A stretch of 64,000 bases of DNA, taken from Prevotella sp. E2-28 (GTDB taxonomy: Bacteria > Bacteroidota > Bacteroidia > Bacteroidales > Bacteroidaceae). The translations under genes were made by a program, and so were the position numbers. The stretch's first letter is position 1. Each line of letters begins with the position of its first letter. Below, piece after piece: positions 24,399 through 33,738 of this stretch. The notes under the pieces were generated by a model that ran no database searches, was not told the DNA's origin, and was given only the letters and a program-made list of their open reading frames with translations. The stretch covers positions 1-64,000 of the forward strand of contig NZ_CP091789.1 in the NCBI RefSeq assembly GCF_022024055.1, in the 5' to 3' direction.

Positions 24399-26242
24399 TT
24401 CTTGTTCTTAGTTATCATTGCCTGAATACAAGCATCAAGCTGTGCTAGAGTTTCACTTAAGCGGTCATAGAAGTGCTGATCAAGACCTTCAAGCTCTTTT
24501 CTGAGGAAGAAAGCACCATTCTGCATGAGTCCCTGTGCCTCCTCCAGATTCTTCTTCGTCTCTGCCCAGAAGTCATTATTGAAGTCTCTAAGTTTATCAA
24601 GTTCTTCAAGCTTCTTGATAAGCTGCTTCACTCCTTCGACAAAATCACGCTGCTTTTGAACCCACACATTGAGGTTACGGGTGTATTCCTGGTATTCTGC
24701 CATGTTCTTTTCATTAATCTCTGCAGCTTTCTTAAGAGAATTGGCAGTAGCCACGAAGTCTTTGTCTTTGGCCATAACCTGTTCTAGGCCTTCAATTATC
24801 TGATGGAGCCTGCCACCGTCACTTATAAGGGACTTAGTCTCGTCGCCAACCTTCTGTAAAGTCGTAGATGTCTCTTCGAAGTCTGTACTCATCTGTTTAT
24901 ACTGCGATGTTAGAGCGACAATCATCTCCTTGTTCTCCTGCTGCCACTGGTTCATATTAGCCACACTCTGATTGAGTTGTTCAAAGTTCTCCTGAATAAG
25001 TTTGTTTATGAGTGCGCTCATCTGTTTCTCAAACTCCAGAGTAACGCCCTTCATCACCTCAACTAGGGCTTCTGTATTACTCTTCCTTAGCAGTTCTGAG
25101 AACTCATCAAACTTCTCCGTCAGAAGTTCATTCGTCTCTTTCATCTTTTCCTCTATCTCAGTTACCTCATCCCTGATTACTGGACTGAGCTTCTTTATCT
25201 CGTCAATTATCTCCGACTGGGTACTATATGTTCCTGTAGATGCTTCGACAATCTCAGCTACGTTCTCATTAATAGACTTGATATTGTCAACCTGTGAGTT
25301 AACTCCCTCCTCCACGTTACCGACAGATATTGTCAGGCTCTCAAGTCTGCTATCAACAGTATTGTTGATTTCATCCATCTTACTTGTCTGTCCTTCCAAG
25401 AGGGCGGCTTCTGCGACCATCTGTCCTATAATTGCTGTTTCTGCGCCTTCAACAGAAGCACTAATCTTGTCTGTTGAGCTACTAATAGAATCTCTGACCT
25501 CGCTAAGTTTAGACAAAGCCGCATCAGAGTTTTTAGTTATACTTTCGAGATTACTATGAAGTAGATTCTTTATTTCTTCCGTATCTTTACTAATTGCAGA
25601 CATGCTATCTGCCATTGACTCTGATTTCTTAGAAATACCTTCAAGTTTCTCACCGAGCAGGTTCTTTATCTCATCCGAATCTTTATTGATTGCAGACATA
25701 CAGTCTGCCATTGACTGAGAAATCTTGTTTTGAGCTTCCATGAATTTAGAAAGGGAGCTCATAAAATTGTCTTGGGAATCCGTAAATTTCTCCAGACGTT
25801 TTGACATCTCGTCAAGCTTCTGGTCTGAGGATTTCTCCATCTTGGATATCGACTGCGTTATCAGGCCTGCAGCCTGATTGATATCTGACACTCCCTGGTC
25901 TTTCTGATCAAATCCGGAACTGACAAGCTTTGACAAGATAATGGAACCTATCATACCTGTCAGAGAAGTGAAGAAGGCCGTCTTTAGTCCACTTAACAGT
26001 AATGGAATACTCGCATCAAGATTCTGCGGGTCAAAATTGATAAGACCAAGAGTGATACCGGCAAATGTTCCTAACACTCCTAATGACGAAATAATTGTAG
26101 GCAAGCTTTCTATCCACCTTCTCTTTTCGATTAGGTGGTCACTGTTCTTCTGGGAAAAGAAATAAATTAGTGCCCAGACGAAGGCCAAAAATACAAAGGC
26201 CGTCAATCCATAAGTAATATAATTCAAAACTTCGCCACTCAT
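24395..26242 (-). CDS. MotA/TolQ/ZorA-like stator protein with long coiled-coil tail
   Basis: It encodes 615 residues. Three membrane segments lie at about residues 6-28, 47-70 and 80-105. The signature SLGVLGTFAGITLGLINFD followed by LLSGLKTAFFTSLTGMIGS is characteristic of the MotA/ExbB superfamily and of ZorA in particular. From about residue 115 to the end the protein is almost continuous heptad-rich coiled coil, with internal copies around residues 180-260 (SMADCMSAINKDSDEIKNLL and SMADSMSAISKDTEEIKNLL). Long cytoplasmic tails of this kind are a hallmark of ZorA. With the downstream OmpA-like protein it should form a proton-driven motor. It starts three bases after the adaptor membrane protein ends. 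Confidence 0.88.
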   Translation of the reverse strand: MSGEVLNYITYGLTAFVFLAFVWALIYFFSQKNSDHLIEKRRWIESLPTIISSLGVLGTFAGITLGLINFDPQNLDASIPLLLSGLKTAFFTSLTGMIGSIILSKLVSSGFDQKDQGVSDINQAAGLITQSISKMEKSSDQKLDEMSKRLEKFTDSQDNFMSSLSKFMEAQNKISQSMADCMSAINKDSDEIKNLLGEKLEGISKKSESMADSMSAISKDTEEIKNLLHSNLESITKNSDAALSKLSEVRDSISSSTDKISASVEGAETAIIGQMVAEAALLEGQTSKMDEINNTVDSRLESLTISVGNVEEGVNSQVDNIKSINENVAEIVEASTGTYSTQSEIIDEIKKLSPVIRDEVTEIEEKMKETNELLTEKFDEFSELLRKSNTEALVEVMKGVTLEFEKQMSALINKLIQENFEQLNQSVANMNQWQQENKEMIVALTSQYKQMSTDFEETSTTLQKVGDETKSLISDGGRLHQIIEGLEQVMAKDKDFVATANSLKKAAEINEKNMAEYQEYTRNLNVWVQKQRDFVEGVKQLIKKLEELDKLRDFNNDFWAETKKNLEEAQGLMQNGAFFLRKELEGLDQHFYDRLSETLAQLDACIQAMITKNKK

Positions 26243-26245
26243 TGT

Positions 26246-27946
26246 TTATATTTTATTAATTGAGTTATTATGATTTTGTTTTCTCTTATTTTGTTCGTCT
26301 AAAAGACGTTTTTGTTCTTCTTCATCTTCTTTACGTTGCAACTCCTCTTGCCTTTTCTGTTCCATCTCTTCTTGTCTTTTAGCCTCTTCAATCCTTCTGT
26401 CAATAAGGTTATCTAATTGTCTGTCTATGTAGATTACGTTATCACTGCTACTTCCATAGTGCCTACCAATTGACAATTGAATCAGGCAGTTGTTATAAGT
26501 CCAAAAATATTTGTTGTTAAATGAAAAATAAGATATAGAATTATTCTTTTTGTTGTCATAATACACTTCACTTCTTCCATATTTATTTTTATACATTTCG
26601 AGAAGGTTGTGATCACTATATTCAGGAAGTAGTTCTATCGCAAAGATCCTATTTTTATATGAAAAGAGATTAACCACGATACTGTCATTATCCCATTCAG
26701 TTCTTATGCTATATACGCTATCGACATAAGACGAATAGTCACGTCCTTTAACCAATAATGAGGAATGATTATAATAGCCAGTCTCATCATTGAGATAATG
26801 ATAATCCTTAGAGGTGGAAACAAAAGCAAGGCAGCTGTCCATATTATCTCTTAATCTAAAATCGGCAAAAGATAAAGTTTGAACTTGTTGACTTCTATTA
26901 TAAATAGTTTCAATATAGGTATTATTACAACTGCAATAGATTTGTGGAAAATTTTTATAGCAGATCCATCCAATACAAATTATAACTGCTGATAAGCCTA
27001 AACCGAGCAGATATTTCAAGTTCATTAGAGACTGGAAAACTGGTTTCATCCATTCTATACCACCAGAATAATACTTTCCCTGAGTAAAACTGTCAAATAA
27101 CCCATTATAGAAAGGAGAAGTGTCAATTCCTGCAATTTCTGCGCCATATCCAGCACATGCAAGGTACACAAATCCTACAATAATAGTAAACAGTTCAGAT
27201 AGGAAAAATGGACTTTCCCAACTGTACCAATAGCCTAAAAACTCCAACAAATCTCTATCATATCCAAGAGGACCAAACATCATGTAAACCCCTGTAAACA
27301 CCAATAATCCACATAACATACCGCCAATAATTGAATTAGGGCATACCTTTTTCAACCCCCATGTACAAGGCAAGATAGTTAGTGAATGTAATAGAATCAG
27401 CATTAGCGTCGTAAAAAACAATCCACATTGTCCAGTTTGAAATAAAATCATTATGAAAGGAGAAATAAACACTCCAATATAACCAAGCAGAAGAAATAAC
27501 AGACTCTGTACTGAAAAACTTTTGTTTGGATTCTTCGTTTTCTGTTTTGATGAATTAGGATTGCCAGAGTTGTTTGGTTTATTATTATTCTTCTTTGGCT
27601 TTGGTTTACTTGGTTTATTGATTTTGTTATAGTCAGATTGAGAGATTACATTACTACCTATCGCCAAAGAATAAAGTATTTCAGAAACGACATTTTTGTC
27701 ATATCCATATTGCGTCGCCAGACGGGTTGCAGTGTCCTCTACTTTTATCTTTATATTTTTTTTCGTACATGTAAGTAAGTCTGAGGAACACCCATCATTA
27801 ATAATTGACTTTAAAATATTGACATACGCAGGATTGTTACGACTTGGGTACAAGTCATTGAATATATGCACAAATCGGCTTTCTGTGATAATTTGATTGC
27901 CGTATTTGTTTGTTATCTGACTTATTATGTTTATAACATCAGTCAT
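26246..27946 (-). CDS. Multi-pass membrane protein with N-terminal adaptor domain
   Basis: It encodes 566 residues. Residues 1-100 are the shared adaptor (NKYGNQIITESRFVHIFNDL, ending near LATQYGYDKNVV). A Lys/Asn/Pro linker leads to about five membrane segments between residues 145 and 335. A soluble domain follows, and a C-terminal Gln/Glu/Lys coil (about 520-560, EEMEQKRQEELQRKEDEE). No transport or enzyme motif is visible. Being next to the stator gene and carrying the adaptor, it may tether the cytoplasmic enzymes to the motor at the membrane. The ATG at 27946 directly follows the FtsK stop with no gap. Confidence 0.75.
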   Translation of the reverse strand: MTDVINIISQITNKYGNQIITESRFVHIFNDLYPSRNNPAYVNILKSIINDGCSSDLLTCTKKNIKIKVEDTATRLATQYGYDKNVVSEILYSLAIGSNVISQSDYNKINKPSKPKPKKNNNKPNNSGNPNSSKQKTKNPNKSFSVQSLLFLLLGYIGVFISPFIMILFQTGQCGLFFTTLMLILLHSLTILPCTWGLKKVCPNSIIGGMLCGLLVFTGVYMMFGPLGYDRDLLEFLGYWYSWESPFFLSELFTIIVGFVYLACAGYGAEIAGIDTSPFYNGLFDSFTQGKYYSGGIEWMKPVFQSLMNLKYLLGLGLSAVIICIGWICYKNFPQIYCSCNNTYIETIYNRSQQVQTLSFADFRLRDNMDSCLAFVSTSKDYHYLNDETGYYNHSSLLVKGRDYSSYVDSVYSIRTEWDNDSIVVNLFSYKNRIFAIELLPEYSDHNLLEMYKNKYGRSEVYYDNKKNNSISYFSFNNKYFWTYNNCLIQLSIGRHYGSSSDNVIYIDRQLDNLIDRRIEEAKRQEEMEQKRQEELQRKEDEEEQKRLLDEQNKRKQNHNNSINKI

Positions 27947-30025
27947 TTATCTATAACGTTGTAATATACGATTTAATGAATATTCGTCCTTTACAAAGAC
28001 CTCTCTGGGTTTTGATCCGTGAGCCTGGCCAACGATGCCAGCTTTCTCTAATTGATCCAATAAGCGTCCTGCCCTATTATAGCCTATCGCAAATTTCCGT
28101 TGAACAAGAGAAGTGCTACCAAGTTGTTCCATAACAATAAGTCGAGCTGCATCATCAAACAAAGGATCAAGATGAGACATATCTACTGAATTGTCCGTAA
28201 CTTCTTCTGATTCATCCCTATAGTACAATTCGTAAGGCTCAGGGTAACCCTGTTGCTTGGATATATAATCGCAAACCCGATCAATGTCATCAAATGACGG
28301 AAGTGCACACTGAGCGCGCTGGAGTAGGTTTCGATTATCAACAAAAAGCATGTCTCCTTCGCCAATGAGTTTTTCTGCACCACCCGTATTGAGGATTAAA
28401 CGTGAATCAATCGCTGTACTCACCCTGAATGCGATTTTACCTCCAAGTTCAGTCTTTATAGCATTATCTACGATATCAGCAGTAGGACGGTTTGTTGCGA
28501 GTACCATATGAATTCCAACGGCACGGCCTTTCTTAGCAATTTCTGAAATGATTGGTTCTAAAAATCTCCTGTCAGAATTAATTAAATCGCTGTATTCGTC
28601 AATAAAGATAACAATGTACGGCATAAACTTATGCCCTTGTTCGGGATTCAGTCTACGCATAACAAATTTTCGATTATAGTCCTTAATATTTCTAGTTCCG
28701 GATTTAGAAATAAGTTCAAATCTGGCATTAAACTCCGACTTTAATGCGGCGAATGTTTCATCTGCTTGGGTGGCATTCGAAATTATTGGATTATCCACAT
28801 TTTCCCAATATGCAGCCAAGAAATGTTTAGACAACACATCATAACAGCCCAATTCAATTTTTTTAAAATCAACTAATACAAATTTAACTTCAGCAGGATG
28901 TTTCTTATATAAAAGGGATAACAAGATTGAATGAACACAAATTGATTTCCCCTGTCCCGTTGCACCGCCGATTAATAAGTGAGGTAACTGAGCCAAATCG
29001 AACATGAGAACACCACCATTCATTGTTTTGCCAATAGCACAAGGGAGATCCATTACCGACTCTTGATATGCCCTAGTATTAACCACTTCTTCAAAAGTAA
29101 GACGTTGAGGGTCATTTCTAGGTATTTCCAGCCCAACATTACCTGTGCCAGGAATTGGAAGTTGAATACGAACACCTCTTGGCGAAAGCAGCATAGTAAA
29201 TTCATCCTCTGCGTCTTTTAACATGTTCAATCTCATTCCATTTGCTGGAACAATTTCAAAGAAGTTGATTGATGCTCCTTGAATAAGTTTGATGGATGAA
29301 ATTTGAAAACCGAAAGAATTAATAAGTATATCGACTATCCTTTGTTTTAAGTCTTGTATTGCCTGCATATAATGTTTATCAATATATGGTTTACCCTTAC
29401 TATCAAGTAAGCTTAATGCAGGATAATGATAACTATCAAGATCTCTCTTAGGGTCATATGGTTCAAGAATTTCATTATCAACTTTGTCAACCTCCATTTC
29501 CCTTGTTTTGTCATAAACCGGTTCTTCATGTATTCTAGTAGCTTGACTTTGGCCAGGCATACTATTCGATATCTCTATGAATACAGGCTTGGTATTTGTA
29601 TAGCTTAAGCCATACCCAAACGATTGGATGATATAAGACACGAGCTCATTATTTGTTCCATAGTTTTTAGCAAACTGGAGCGTATATGAAGGTGAATCCA
29701 GTTTCCAATTCGTTGCTGCTAAATACTTTGGGATGTAGCCGTCGGTTAACATCGTTAACAAAACATTTTTAACAGCTGGCATCTCCTTTAGAATATGGAA
29801 ATCGTTTAAAATATTTATAAAGCCACGGTTTAATAGTTGTTCTTTGCCTAATTTTACAACAATATAACGCAAGGCTTCAGGAAGATCACTAGGAATCTCT
29901 TCAAATTTAACTGTTTCAGTATCTGGCGCTGAATATTTTGTGTATGCGTGAGAATGAGATTCCTGTACATCTTCAAGAACTTCATCTGTCTTTTTTGACC
30001 CGAACAACTTTGAAAAGATATTCAT
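27947..30025 (-). CDS. FtsK/SpoIIIE-family DNA translocase with internal adaptor domain
   Basis: It encodes 692 residues. Residues 47-142 are the shared adaptor module (LGKEQLLNRGFINILNDFHI). The motor follows: Walker A GGATGQGKS (353-361), a VLVDFKKIEL block, Walker B YIVIFIDEYSDLI, and GRAVGIHMVLATNRPTAD. A canonical FtsK gamma winged helix closes the protein (LVQRKFAIGYNRAGRLLDQL, then EKAGIVGQAHGSKPREVFV). The membrane domain of chromosomal FtsK is missing and the adaptor takes its place, so this is not the cell-division FtsK. It should pump double-stranded DNA. It lies between the helicase gene (14-base gap) and the membrane adaptor protein. Confidence 0.92.
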   Translation of the reverse strand: MNIFSKLFGSKKTDEVLEDVQESHSHAYTKYSAPDTETVKFEEIPSDLPEALRYIVVKLGKEQLLNRGFINILNDFHILKEMPAVKNVLLTMLTDGYIPKYLAATNWKLDSPSYTLQFAKNYGTNNELVSYIIQSFGYGLSYTNTKPVFIEISNSMPGQSQATRIHEEPVYDKTREMEVDKVDNEILEPYDPKRDLDSYHYPALSLLDSKGKPYIDKHYMQAIQDLKQRIVDILINSFGFQISSIKLIQGASINFFEIVPANGMRLNMLKDAEDEFTMLLSPRGVRIQLPIPGTGNVGLEIPRNDPQRLTFEEVVNTRAYQESVMDLPCAIGKTMNGGVLMFDLAQLPHLLIGGATGQGKSICVHSILLSLLYKKHPAEVKFVLVDFKKIELGCYDVLSKHFLAAYWENVDNPIISNATQADETFAALKSEFNARFELISKSGTRNIKDYNRKFVMRRLNPEQGHKFMPYIVIFIDEYSDLINSDRRFLEPIISEIAKKGRAVGIHMVLATNRPTADIVDNAIKTELGGKIAFRVSTAIDSRLILNTGGAEKLIGEGDMLFVDNRNLLQRAQCALPSFDDIDRVCDYISKQQGYPEPYELYYRDESEEVTDNSVDMSHLDPLFDDAARLIVMEQLGSTSLVQRKFAIGYNRAGRLLDQLEKAGIVGQAHGSKPREVFVKDEYSLNRILQRYR

Positions 30026-30039
30026 ATTGATAACTAACT

Positions 30040-32658
30040 TTATTTACGACCACTATAAAAGAAATGCTTAATACTATTCATAAAAGGAGTCAGTTCCCTG
30101 CCATAACCCCATGAATTCCTCGTATGATAGCTTACGCAAAGTCGCTTTTTTGCACGTGAGATTGCAACATAGAACTTCCTTGCATCCTCCATTCTGCTTT
30201 GTTTTGCCCTTGCGACCTTTTCTTTGGAACTGCCAGGATCTCTCAAAACCTTGTTTACCATATAGAACGGATATATATCATCGACAGCATTCAGTACGAC
30301 AACATTGTCAAATTCCAAGCCCTTACCTTTATAAACAGTCATGACAAAAATCCTGTCTGTCACTATCTCGGAGGAATTAACCAAGTCTCCTTCATTAATA
30401 GACGAAGTCATATCTGTTATGTGTGTATAGACCTGCTCGTCGATTGTCTCATTCTTATAAGGATCGACCCATTCACTCTGAACAAAGCTCAGGAAAATGT
30501 CGAATTTTTGACCAAGAGATTCTATCACCTTTAATGAAAGTAGGTCTTCGTAGACTGTCTTCAATTCATCAGCAAGAGTCCTTTGGAGTGTCTGAACTGG
30601 CAGATAGAAAATATCCCTCTCTCTCAAAAAAAGTGGTTCAAGCAGTCTCAGACGGCCTATCACCTTTACCACCTGAGGATTTGAGATAAATGCCATCTGC
30701 TGAGAAACCGCCTGCTGTGATTTGTTGTAGCAGTAATCCACCAGATTTTTTGTAGCTTCAACATCTTCGTTAGCCAGATGTGAATTCTTACCTTCTAATT
30801 GCAGCTCATTAATAAGAAACTCCAATTTGTACATTCTCAGTCCTGGTTCTACACATTTTATCAGTTTCAGAGAGTCGTACAGGTCAAATGAAATCTCCTC
30901 ATTCAAATATCTTTCTACATTACTTTTTAGAATTCTATAGTCATAATTGACATTATGCCCGAGGAGTGGACAATCACCTATATAGTCCAAGAACATAGTA
31001 AGGCCTTCTTCCTTGGAGTAGTGTCTATTTCTTGCGTACTCTTCAACGAGTGGATTGTCTTTATCTCCCAATTTATCCGGGATCTCACGATCAGTATGGA
31101 TAAAGATATTGAAATCAGAACCTTCAACCTTCCTTCCCTTCAGGACTTTGAAGGCTGCAATCTGAACGATATCATCTTCAATGACATTAAGACCTGTAGT
31201 TTCCGTATCAAAGAACACCATTTCCTGTGTCTTGTATATCTCATTGAATCTGGCAACGTATGATTTACCTTCGAAAAGGTCAAAAGGAGTTACCATAAGA
31301 TCCTTCAACTTAGACATAAAAGACCTAGCCTTTGTCTGAGTTTGTATTGCTCCTATTCCATGGAGAAGGCGTACCCATGCCATAGAATTGAACTCGTTGG
31401 CCAGCACACAGAAGAAAGCAGAAAGAGTCTTATACGTCTTGCTCTTGAACATGTCAGTACCTGATATCTTGAAGTTAGAGTATCCCTCATCACTCAGTTT
31501 CTGGCTGATAGAATCGGCAGATTTGTTCGTCGGAACCAGGATGGCCAGCCTCTCATCGTCGAATTGCATGTAGTATTGAACCATCTTTGAGATCCTTTCA
31601 TTTTCGCTGGATTCAGAATCTGATTCTGCCAGAATCATGGCCAGCTTTTCTTTCGGGTCATCATGCGTCGGATTCGGCAGAATCGATGGATCAACGTTTA
31701 GCTCGCATTCTGCATATGTATTAAACACTTCAAGCAGATACTTTGGAGAGCGATAGTTCTTTTCCAGATGGAGAATGTTTCCGGCACAACGCTGCTTAAG
31801 CATATCAAGCAGACTGAGTTTCGCGCCAAGGAAAGAGAAGATGGCCTGTTGTTCATCTCCCAAGTACATAACAGTAAAATCACCACTCTTATCGGTTAAC
31901 TCATCAATAATAGCCATCTGCAAAGAATTCAGGTCCTGAACCTCGTCAATCTGAATCCATGGGAATCTTTTGTATTCTCCTGTCTTATCACTGCGAAGCT
32001 TCTCATAGGCCTCAATTAGTATATCTGAGAAATCTATCATGTTCTTCTCTTTCTTATATTGCTCATATAAAAGAGAATACCTTACAAGTTTGTCATCCTC
32101 AGCATCACCTGTGACAAGTGAAGGGTCAAAGTTGCACGACTCGGCTATGTCGTAATACCATTCGTAGTTTTCAGGTAAATAAATTGTAGATCTCGGCTGG
32201 TCATATCGCCTCTGTTTGATGTAACCTGTGAGGTTATCCAGCAGATTCACCTTGTCTTTGTCAACCGCAGTTTGTTTGAAGTTCAAGAAAAAAGAAGAGT
32301 CGAAAGACAAAAAGATGTCTGTCTGATCCTCATCATCAATAATACACGTATTTTCCGGAATCAGTGAATTGGCAAACAAGAAATTGGAACAATAGCGGTG
32401 GACATTACCAACAAAAATGTTACTTGCATCCTCCCCTATTTTCTCCATGATACGATTCTTCATACCACGAGATGCACGGTTTGTAAACGTCAGGCATAGC
32501 ATATCCTCAAAGGCTACGCCCTTTCCTTTCGCTTGAACTATACGCTGCGAAAGGATGTCTGTCTTTCCACATCCTGGAGGAGCGAGTACCAGGAAATATC
32601 CACTTTGAGCATCAATAGCTATCTGCTGTTTATTATCGTAATTATGCTGTTCCATCAT
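30040..32658 (-). CDS. UvrD/Rep-like helicase with inserted DnaQ-like (DEDDh) exonuclease
   Basis: It encodes 872 residues. SF1A helicase motifs are in order: APPGCGKT (26-33), CLTFTNRAS, WIQIDEVQDL (234-243), YLGDEQQAIFSF, MTVYKGKGLEFDNVVVLN and YVAISRAKKRL near the end. Between the helicase halves, residues about 478-645 form a complete DEDDh exonuclease: FFDTETTGL (Asp484, Glu486), LLGHNVNYDYRIL (Asp573) and NSHLANEDVEAT (His627, Asp632). All catalytic residues are intact in both domains. This would unwind DNA and degrade a 3' end in one polypeptide. There is no adaptor domain. It lies between the FGE-like and FtsK genes, with gaps of 4 and 14 bases. Confidence 0.93.
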   Translation of the reverse strand: MMEQHNYDNKQQIAIDAQSGYFLVLAPPGCGKTDILSQRIVQAKGKGVAFEDMLCLTFTNRASRGMKNRIMEKIGEDASNIFVGNVHRYCSNFLFANSLIPENTCIIDDEDQTDIFLSFDSSFFLNFKQTAVDKDKVNLLDNLTGYIKQRRYDQPRSTIYLPENYEWYYDIAESCNFDPSLVTGDAEDDKLVRYSLLYEQYKKEKNMIDFSDILIEAYEKLRSDKTGEYKRFPWIQIDEVQDLNSLQMAIIDELTDKSGDFTVMYLGDEQQAIFSFLGAKLSLLDMLKQRCAGNILHLEKNYRSPKYLLEVFNTYAECELNVDPSILPNPTHDDPKEKLAMILAESDSESSENERISKMVQYYMQFDDERLAILVPTNKSADSISQKLSDEGYSNFKISGTDMFKSKTYKTLSAFFCVLANEFNSMAWVRLLHGIGAIQTQTKARSFMSKLKDLMVTPFDLFEGKSYVARFNEIYKTQEMVFFDTETTGLNVIEDDIVQIAAFKVLKGRKVEGSDFNIFIHTDREIPDKLGDKDNPLVEEYARNRHYSKEEGLTMFLDYIGDCPLLGHNVNYDYRILKSNVERYLNEEISFDLYDSLKLIKCVEPGLRMYKLEFLINELQLEGKNSHLANEDVEATKNLVDYCYNKSQQAVSQQMAFISNPQVVKVIGRLRLLEPLFLRERDIFYLPVQTLQRTLADELKTVYEDLLSLKVIESLGQKFDIFLSFVQSEWVDPYKNETIDEQVYTHITDMTSSINEGDLVNSSEIVTDRIFVMTVYKGKGLEFDNVVVLNAVDDIYPFYMVNKVLRDPGSSKEKVARAKQSRMEDARKFYVAISRAKKRLCVSYHTRNSWGYGRELTPFMNSIKHFFYSGRK

Positions 32659-32662
32659 CTTA

Positions 32663-33727
32663 TCATTTATTTGACATTACCAATCTCAAGCCAACTTGCT
32701 TGTTCCTGTATGTAGGATTCATAAAAGAGCGTTTTGAAATTCTACAGGCTATCGCCTTATCATTCCAGCTTCCTCCTCTATATACTCTGGCATTTCCGAC
32801 AGATGGCCCTGTCGGATTCTCTTTTGTCCCGCCATAGGCATAAGAATTGAAGTACCAGTCACCACACCACTCGGAAATATTCCCACTCATGTCATACAAG
32901 CCCAGTTCATTAGGCATTCGTGTTTTGACTTCATGTGTACAGCCCCCACTATTTTCCTTATACCATGCATAATCTGAGATATTGCTATCATCAGCACCAG
33001 CGTATTTGTTTCCCATCATAGTGATTCCGCCTCTGGCAGCATATTCCCATTCTGCCTCAGTCGGAAATCTGAAATTCAGGTTGAGACGGGCATTGAGTAT
33101 ATTCAAGAAGGCCCCACATTCATCCCATGAAACTCTCTCAACTGGAAGTTCATCACCTATAAAATGACTTGGATTGTCATTCATGACATTCTTCCATAGT
33201 TTTTGTGTCACCACTGTTTCGCCGATATAGAAGTCATCCAGGATAACTTCCCTTGAAGGTTTCTCATCAAAGGCAGCAAATAGACCCTGCTCAGGTGTAC
33301 CACCCATGTCAAAGGAGCCACCACGGACAAAGACCATCTTGAAACTGCAATCACCAACCTGCAAATCCACATGCTGCGATGACCAATCATAATGTTTAGC
33401 GGTGTCTAGCGGCTCAGGAGGACAGTTAATCCAGCCCAGTGCGTACAACAGACTGTTCATCACATATGATACATGTCCCTCGTGGAAGCCTTGATTTACT
33501 AGTTCTTTTTCATAGACCTGTAGTTTTAAGAGCTTGTCAGGAGCGTCATCATGTATAATATCATATAGAGACTCGCCAAAACCAAGCTGTACAAATGCCT
33601 GCAGGATACGACGGGTAGCCTTATCTAAGGCATGGAAATCCGACAGGACATTAACAAGCACATTTGTCTTGACAATATCCTTACCGCATTCGTTAAATGC
33701 CTTTATCAGGGCCTCATACAGTTCCAT
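32663..33727 (-). CDS. Adaptor-domain protein with FGE/SUMF1-type domain
   Basis: It encodes 354 residues. Residues 1-100 are the shared adaptor (NECGKDIVKTNVLVNVLSDF). Residues about 125-352 form a formylglycine-generating-enzyme (SUMF1) type domain: MVFVRGGSFDMGGTPEQG, then RVSWDECGAFLNILN, then FRFPTEAEWEYAARGG, then GLYDMSGNISEWCGDWYF, then RVYRGGSWND. The family also includes non-catalytic binding domains and diversity-generating C-type lectin relatives, and no sulfatase gene is present here. A binding role inside the complex, or modification of a cysteine in a partner, is therefore more plausible than sulfatase maturation. It starts 11 bases after the PH-like gene. Confidence 0.85.
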   Translation of the reverse strand: MELYEALIKAFNECGKDIVKTNVLVNVLSDFHALDKATRRILQAFVQLGFGESLYDIIHDDAPDKLLKLQVYEKELVNQGFHEGHVSYVMNSLLYALGWINCPPEPLDTAKHYDWSSQHVDLQVGDCSFKMVFVRGGSFDMGGTPEQGLFAAFDEKPSREVILDDFYIGETVVTQKLWKNVMNDNPSHFIGDELPVERVSWDECGAFLNILNARLNLNFRFPTEAEWEYAARGGITMMGNKYAGADDSNISDYAWYKENSGGCTHEVKTRMPNELGLYDMSGNISEWCGDWYFNSYAYGGTKENPTGPSVGNARVYRGGSWNDKAIACRISKRSFMNPTYRNKQVGLRLVMSNK

Positions 33728-33738
33728 CTATTACAAAT

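Noticed and set aside
25002..25559. 185-codon serine-rich frame on the plus strand
   Set aside because: It is the mirror of the coiled-coil part of the stator gene on the minus strand. The repeated Ser/Leu pattern is a by-product of the heptad codons.
32663..33727. Sulfatase-maturing enzyme
   Set aside because: No sulfatase gene occurs in the window and the domain is fused to an adaptor module, so a different role is more likely.
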